Positions 4,220 to 6,516 of a DNA stretch of 6,516 bases are shown here, piece by piece; the stretch's first letter is position 1; the number at the start of each line of letters is the position of its first letter. The notes under the pieces were generated by a model. It was not told the DNA's origin, did not search any database, and saw only the letters and a program-made list of their open reading frames with translations. A program made the position numbers and the translations under genes. Source of the stretch: Chloroflexota bacterium (lineage in GTDB: Bacteria > Chloroflexota > UBA6077); the NCBI GenBank assembly GCA_023380955.1, contig JAMCTB010000229.1, positions 1-6,516 on the forward strand, given 5' to 3'.

Positions 4220-6516
4220 ATGGTCCGTGGGGTGCCGCCCGATTACTCGTCTCGCATCAAGATGCTGCGAGCCAGGCTCGGCCTCACGCAGAGGCGGCTG
4301 GCCGAGTTGATGGGCGTTTCCTTCGCCTCGGTGAATCGCTGGGAGAACGGGCTGTCCCGGCCCTCGGCCCTCGCGTGGCAGCAAGTCGTCCAGTCCGAGC
4401 AGTCTGGAATCGACGTTCTTCAGGGTGGGCCAGGGGTCAGGGTTGCCGTCAGGGAGACTGGCGAGGGCTACGCCGTCGAGCCCGAGAGCCGCCCCGAGAT
4501 GGACTTCACCTCTGATCCGGAGATCGTTCGTGCCGTCGTGGAGGGCCAGCGGCTCAGCTACGGGCACCTGTTCAACCCGGCCTTCGCCACCGAGACCTCG
4601 CTCATCGACCCTCTCCCACACCAGCGGATCGCCGTCTACGGGCGGATGCTCGGGCAGCCGAGACTGCGCTTCCTCCTGGCCGACGACGCGGGCGCGGGCA
4701 AGACCATCATGACGGGCCTCTACGTCCGGGAGATGATGGCGCGCCGGCTGATCCGCCGCGTCCTGATCGTCCCCCCGGCCGGATTGGTGGGCAACTGGGA
4801 GCGGGAGCTTCGGACGCTCTTCAGCCTGCCCTTCACCATCGTCACAGGGGCCGACGCCCGCGCCGGCAACCCTTTCGCGGGGGACGGCAGCGACCTGGCC
4901 ATCGTCAGCGTCGACACTCTCGCGGGCGAGCGCGCCTTCTCGCGGCTGCGAGAGCCGTCGGTGGAGCCCTACGACCTGGTGGTCTTCGACGAGGCCCACA
5001 AGCTGTCGGCCGACCGAGAGCCCGACTTCCGGGTGCGAAAGACCGGCCGCTACCGGCTCGCCGAGGCACTGGCGGGCGCACCCGGCGGGGACGAGAGGTG
5101 GCAGCTCGGCTGGGCCTGCAACCACCTGCTCCTGCTGACGGCGACTCCCCACCAGGGCAAGGACTATCCCTACTACGCCCTGTGGCGGCTGCTGGAGCCC
5201 GAGGCGCTGTCCACCCCGGACGCCTTCAACGCCTACCCGACGGACGCCAGGCATCGCCACTTCCTCCGCCGGACCAAGGAGGAGATGGTCTACTTCGACG
5301 GGAGCCCCATGTACCCTAAGCGGGTGTCGGATACGCTCAGCTACGACCTCACCCAGGGGCCATCGAGCGAGCAGGCGCTATACGACGCCACGACCAGCTA
5401 CATCCAGGGCTACTACAACCTGGCCAGGATCTTGAACCGTTCGGCCGTTCGGCTGGCCATGAGCGTCTTCCAGCGCCGGCTGGCCAGCTCCACCTACGCC
5501 CTGCTCAGCTCTCTCGAGCGGCGGATGGAGAAGCTGGAGGGGCTGATCGAGGGTATCCGGTCGGGCCGGATCACCCTGGAGCAGTTGGCGGCGATGCAGC
5601 GCAGGCTGGACGGCCTGAACGACGTCCTGGACAGGACGACGGCGGACGAGGAGTCGGCGGAAGAGGGACAGGAGGAGAACGAGCGGTTCCAGGACGAGGC
5701 CGTTGGCGGCATGGTGGTGACCTCCCTGGCGCAGCTGGAGGCCGAGCGGCTCCAGGTGCGGGGCATCATGGATCTGGCGCGCCGGGTGTACGAGCAGGGA
5801 GAGGAATCCAAGTTCGAGAAGCTGCGCGAAATCCTCCGCGACCCCGTCTACAGGGACCAGAAGCTGATCGTCTTCACCGAGCACCGCGACACCTTGACCT
5901 TCCTGGTCCGGCGGTTGGAGGGACTGGGCTTCGCCGGGCAGATCGCTCGGATCCACGGCGGGATGGACTATGCGGAGAGGGACGAGCAGGAGGCATTCTT
6001 CCGAAAACCCATCGCCGAAGGTGGCGCCAGCCTTCTGGTGGCTACCGACGCTGCCGGTGAAGGCCGCAATCTCCAGTTCTGCTGGTTGATGGCCAACTAC
6101 GACGTCCCATGGAACCCGGCGCGCCTGGAGCAGCGGATGGGGCGCATCCACCGCTATCTCCAGAAGCACGACCCCGTGGTCATCCTGAACCTGGTGGCCG
6201 GCAAGACCCGCGAAGGCCGTGTCCTGAGGACCCTGCTGGAGAAGTTGGAAAGGATCCGCAGGGAGCTGGGCTCCGACAAGGTGTTCGACGTCGTGGGGCG
6301 GCTGTTCGAGGGCGTCTCCCTCAAAGATTACATGGAGCAGGCCGTCACGGAGGAAGGGGCGAAGGACGCCGAACGGAAGATCGAGGGGAAGCTGACGAAA
6401 GAGCAGGTTGAGGCGCTCGCGGAGCGGGAGAGGCGGCTGTTCGGGGATGGGGGCGACGTGAAGGTGGCGCTGCCCGAGCTGAGGCGGCAGGTGGCGGGGG
6501 AGGAGCTGCTGCGGCT
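4220..6516 (+). CDS. XRE-domain SNF2/RapA-type helicase, DrmD-like (3' end outside window)
   Basis: The frame stays open from the ATG to the window edge, giving 765 complete codons. Residues 11-50 form an XRE/Cro-type helix-turn-helix (GLTQRRLAELMGVSFASVNRWENG). A two-lobed superfamily 2 helicase follows. Lobe 1 has Walker A DDAGAGKT (155-162), PPAGLVGNW (185-193), the DEAH box (257-260) and LTATP (306-310). Lobe 2 has FTEHRDT (552-558), IHGGMD (578-583), ATDAAGEGRNLQ (608-619) and QRMGRIHR (638-645). Between the lobes, residues about 425-490 are helical and coiled-coil-like, with a very acidic stretch. Such enzymes move along double-stranded DNA or strip proteins from it without necessarily unwinding it. 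The lobe layout recalls RapA and DrmD of class 1 DISARM, and such genes often sit with DNA methyltransferases and nucleases in defence islands. No partner gene is visible because the window ends inside this gene. The XRE domain may bind the palindromes upstream. The helicase class is secure; the DrmD link and defence role are inference. Confidence 0.92.
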   Translation, partial: MVRGVPPDYSSRIKMLRARLGLTQRRLAELMGVSFASVNRWENGLSRPSALAWQQVVQSEQSGIDVLQGGPGVRVAVRETGEGYAVEPESRPEMDFTSDPEIVRAVVEGQRLSYGHLFNPAFATETSLIDPLPHQRIAVYGRMLGQPRLRFLLADDAGAGKTIMTGLYVREMMARRLIRRVLIVPPAGLVGNWERELRTLFSLPFTIVTGADARAGNPFAGDGSDLAIVSVDTLAGERAFSRLREPSVEPYDLVVFDEAHKLSADREPDFRVRKTGRYRLAEALAGAPGGDERWQLGWACNHLLLLTATPHQGKDYPYYALWRLLEPEALSTPDAFNAYPTDARHRHFLRRTKEEMVYFDGSPMYPKRVSDTLSYDLTQGPSSEQALYDATTSYIQGYYNLARILNRSAVRLAMSVFQRRLASSTYALLSSLERRMEKLEGLIEGIRSGRITLEQLAAMQRRLDGLNDVLDRTTADEESAEEGQEENERFQDEAVGGMVVTSLAQLEAERLQVRGIMDLARRVYEQGEESKFEKLREILRDPVYRDQKLIVFTEHRDTLTFLVRRLEGLGFAGQIARIHGGMDYAERDEQEAFFRKPIAEGGASLLVATDAAGEGRNLQFCWLMANYDVPWNPARLEQRMGRIHRYLQKHDPVVILNLVAGKTREGRVLRTLLEKLERIRRELGSDKVFDVVGRLFEGVSLKDYMEQAVTEEGAKDAERKIEGKLTKEQVEALAERERRLFGDGGDVKVALPELRRQVAGEELLR

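Noticed and set aside
4204..4515. Plus-strand open frame starting with TTG at 4204
   Set aside because: It is out of frame with the helicase, shows no domain, and the frame at 4220 has the XRE motif and the ribosome binding site.
4142..5260. Long minus-strand open frame of 372 codons opposite the helicase gene
   Set aside because: It is the complement of a gene with clear helicase motifs in the + frame. Its translation is low-complexity (rich in Gly, Pro, Arg, His) with no recognisable domain, as expected for shadows in GC-rich DNA.
1..6516. CRISPR arrays, tRNA or rRNA genes, insertion sequences, attachment sites
   Set aside because: I saw no regularly spaced repeats, no cloverleaf-like sequence, no transposase and no terminal inverted repeats with target duplications.

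Overview
The window reads as chromosomal DNA from a GC-rich, non-enteric bacterium. Genes are packed tightly, GTG starts are common (homocysteine methyltransferase, Rrf2 regulator, JAMM protease), Shine-Dalgarno sites are strong, and the sigma-70-type promoter and intrinsic terminators are textbook. The protein set (Mec-like JAMM protease, MoeB/ThiF-type E1 without rhodanese, free-standing MetH-type methyltransferase, Fe-S-type Rrf2 regulator) would suit a high-GC Firmicute, Chloroflexi or similar lineage, but I cannot fix the phylum from sequence alone. All genes I can support are on the + strand.

Layout. Bases 37-1934 hold a two-gene unit: a free-standing Zn-dependent homocysteine S-methyltransferase, whose stop overlaps the start of a MoeB/ThiF/HesA-type E1-like adenylyltransferase. 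It closes with a perfect 12-bp hairpin and T-run (1954-1987). Six bases later begins a consensus promoter, TTGACA-16-TATAAT (1994-2021), followed in the leader by an IscR-type dyad. It drives bases 2082-4037: an IscR-like Rrf2 regulator with three cluster-type cysteines, a JAMM/MPN+ metalloprotease resembling mycobacterial Mec, and a CysK-type cysteine synthase whose start lies inside the JAMM gene. A 14-bp hairpin plus T5 ends this operon (4051-4086). The 2520-2635 gap between regulator and protease shows no terminator and looks like operon interior.

After a 133-base, palindrome-rich control region (4087-4219) comes a large gene that is still open at the right edge (4220-6516, at least 765 codons). 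It encodes an XRE-type DNA-binding domain fused to a SNF2/RapA-type helicase, of the kind often found in anti-phage defence islands (DrmD-like). This looks like the border between a sulfur-metabolism block and an accessory block.

How the genes may work together: E1-like enzyme, JAMM protease and cysteine synthase are three of the four parts of protein-thiocarboxylate sulfur transfer, as in Mycobacterium CysO-Mec-CysM and Wolinella HcyS-HcyD-HcyF. The methyltransferase would carry homocysteine on to methionine. The Fe-S-type regulator would tie cysteine supply to Fe-S cluster status. The fourth part, the small ubiquitin-like sulfur carrier ending in Gly-Gly, is not visible in the window and must be elsewhere if the model holds.
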